NCBI GenBank assembly: GCA_019240375.1
Contig: JAFAYN010000304.1
Coordinates: 1-9,821 of the forward strand
Direction: 5' to 3'
From: Gemmatimonadota bacterium
GTDB lineage: Bacteria; Gemmatimonadota; Gemmatimonadetes; Longimicrobiales; Longimicrobiaceae
DNA length: 9,821 bases
Position 1 is the first letter of the stretch; each line of letters opens with the position of its first letter. The notes under the pieces were generated by a model. It was not told the origin of the DNA, searched no databases, and was given only the letters and a program-made list of their open reading frames with translations. Shown piece after piece: positions 7,765 to 9,821 of the stretch. A program made the translations under genes and the position numbers.

Positions 7765-9821
<2,057 letters not shown>

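Overview
The window is very GC-rich, with third codon positions almost always G or C. It reads as chromosomal DNA of a free-living, high-GC, non-enteric bacterium. The gene styles would fit Gemmatimonadota or a similar soil phylum, but that is an impression from protein character and not something shown by the sequence. No rRNA, tRNA, CRISPR array, insertion sequence or phage gene is visible.

Left part (about 135-1299, minus strand): a two-gene unit. An ANTAR-domain RNA-binding regulator with a receiver domain lacking its phosphoacceptor aspartate is followed, with a short overlap, by a small archaemetzincin-type zinc protease. A strong rho-independent terminator (1448-1482) separates this pair from the next unit.

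Middle part (about 1505-6752, minus strand): seven closely packed genes that could form one transcription unit. In transcription order they are: a divergent signal peptidase II (lspA); a LarE-family PP-loop sulfur transferase; a 72-residue protein resembling the C-terminal end of LarE; a class-V cysteine desulfurase; a membrane-anchored protein of unknown function; an NtrC-type sigma-54 activator; and a small two-helix membrane protein. Several junctions overlap (GTGA at larE/72-aa gene, ATGA at unknown gene/desulfurase) or have gaps of only 5-15 bases. The most interesting block is larE, the 72-aa LarE-tail-like gene and the desulfurase. It looks like a small sulfur-transfer cassette without the other nickel-pincer genes (larB, larC) in view.

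Right part (6994 to the right edge, plus strand): divergently transcribed from lspA across a 241-base intergenic region. A glucose 1-dehydrogenase-type SDR enzyme overlaps by one base (TGATG) the start of a large GH63/MGH1-like glucosidase, which runs off the window. Together they probably release glucose from a glucoside and oxidise it to gluconolactone in the cytoplasm.
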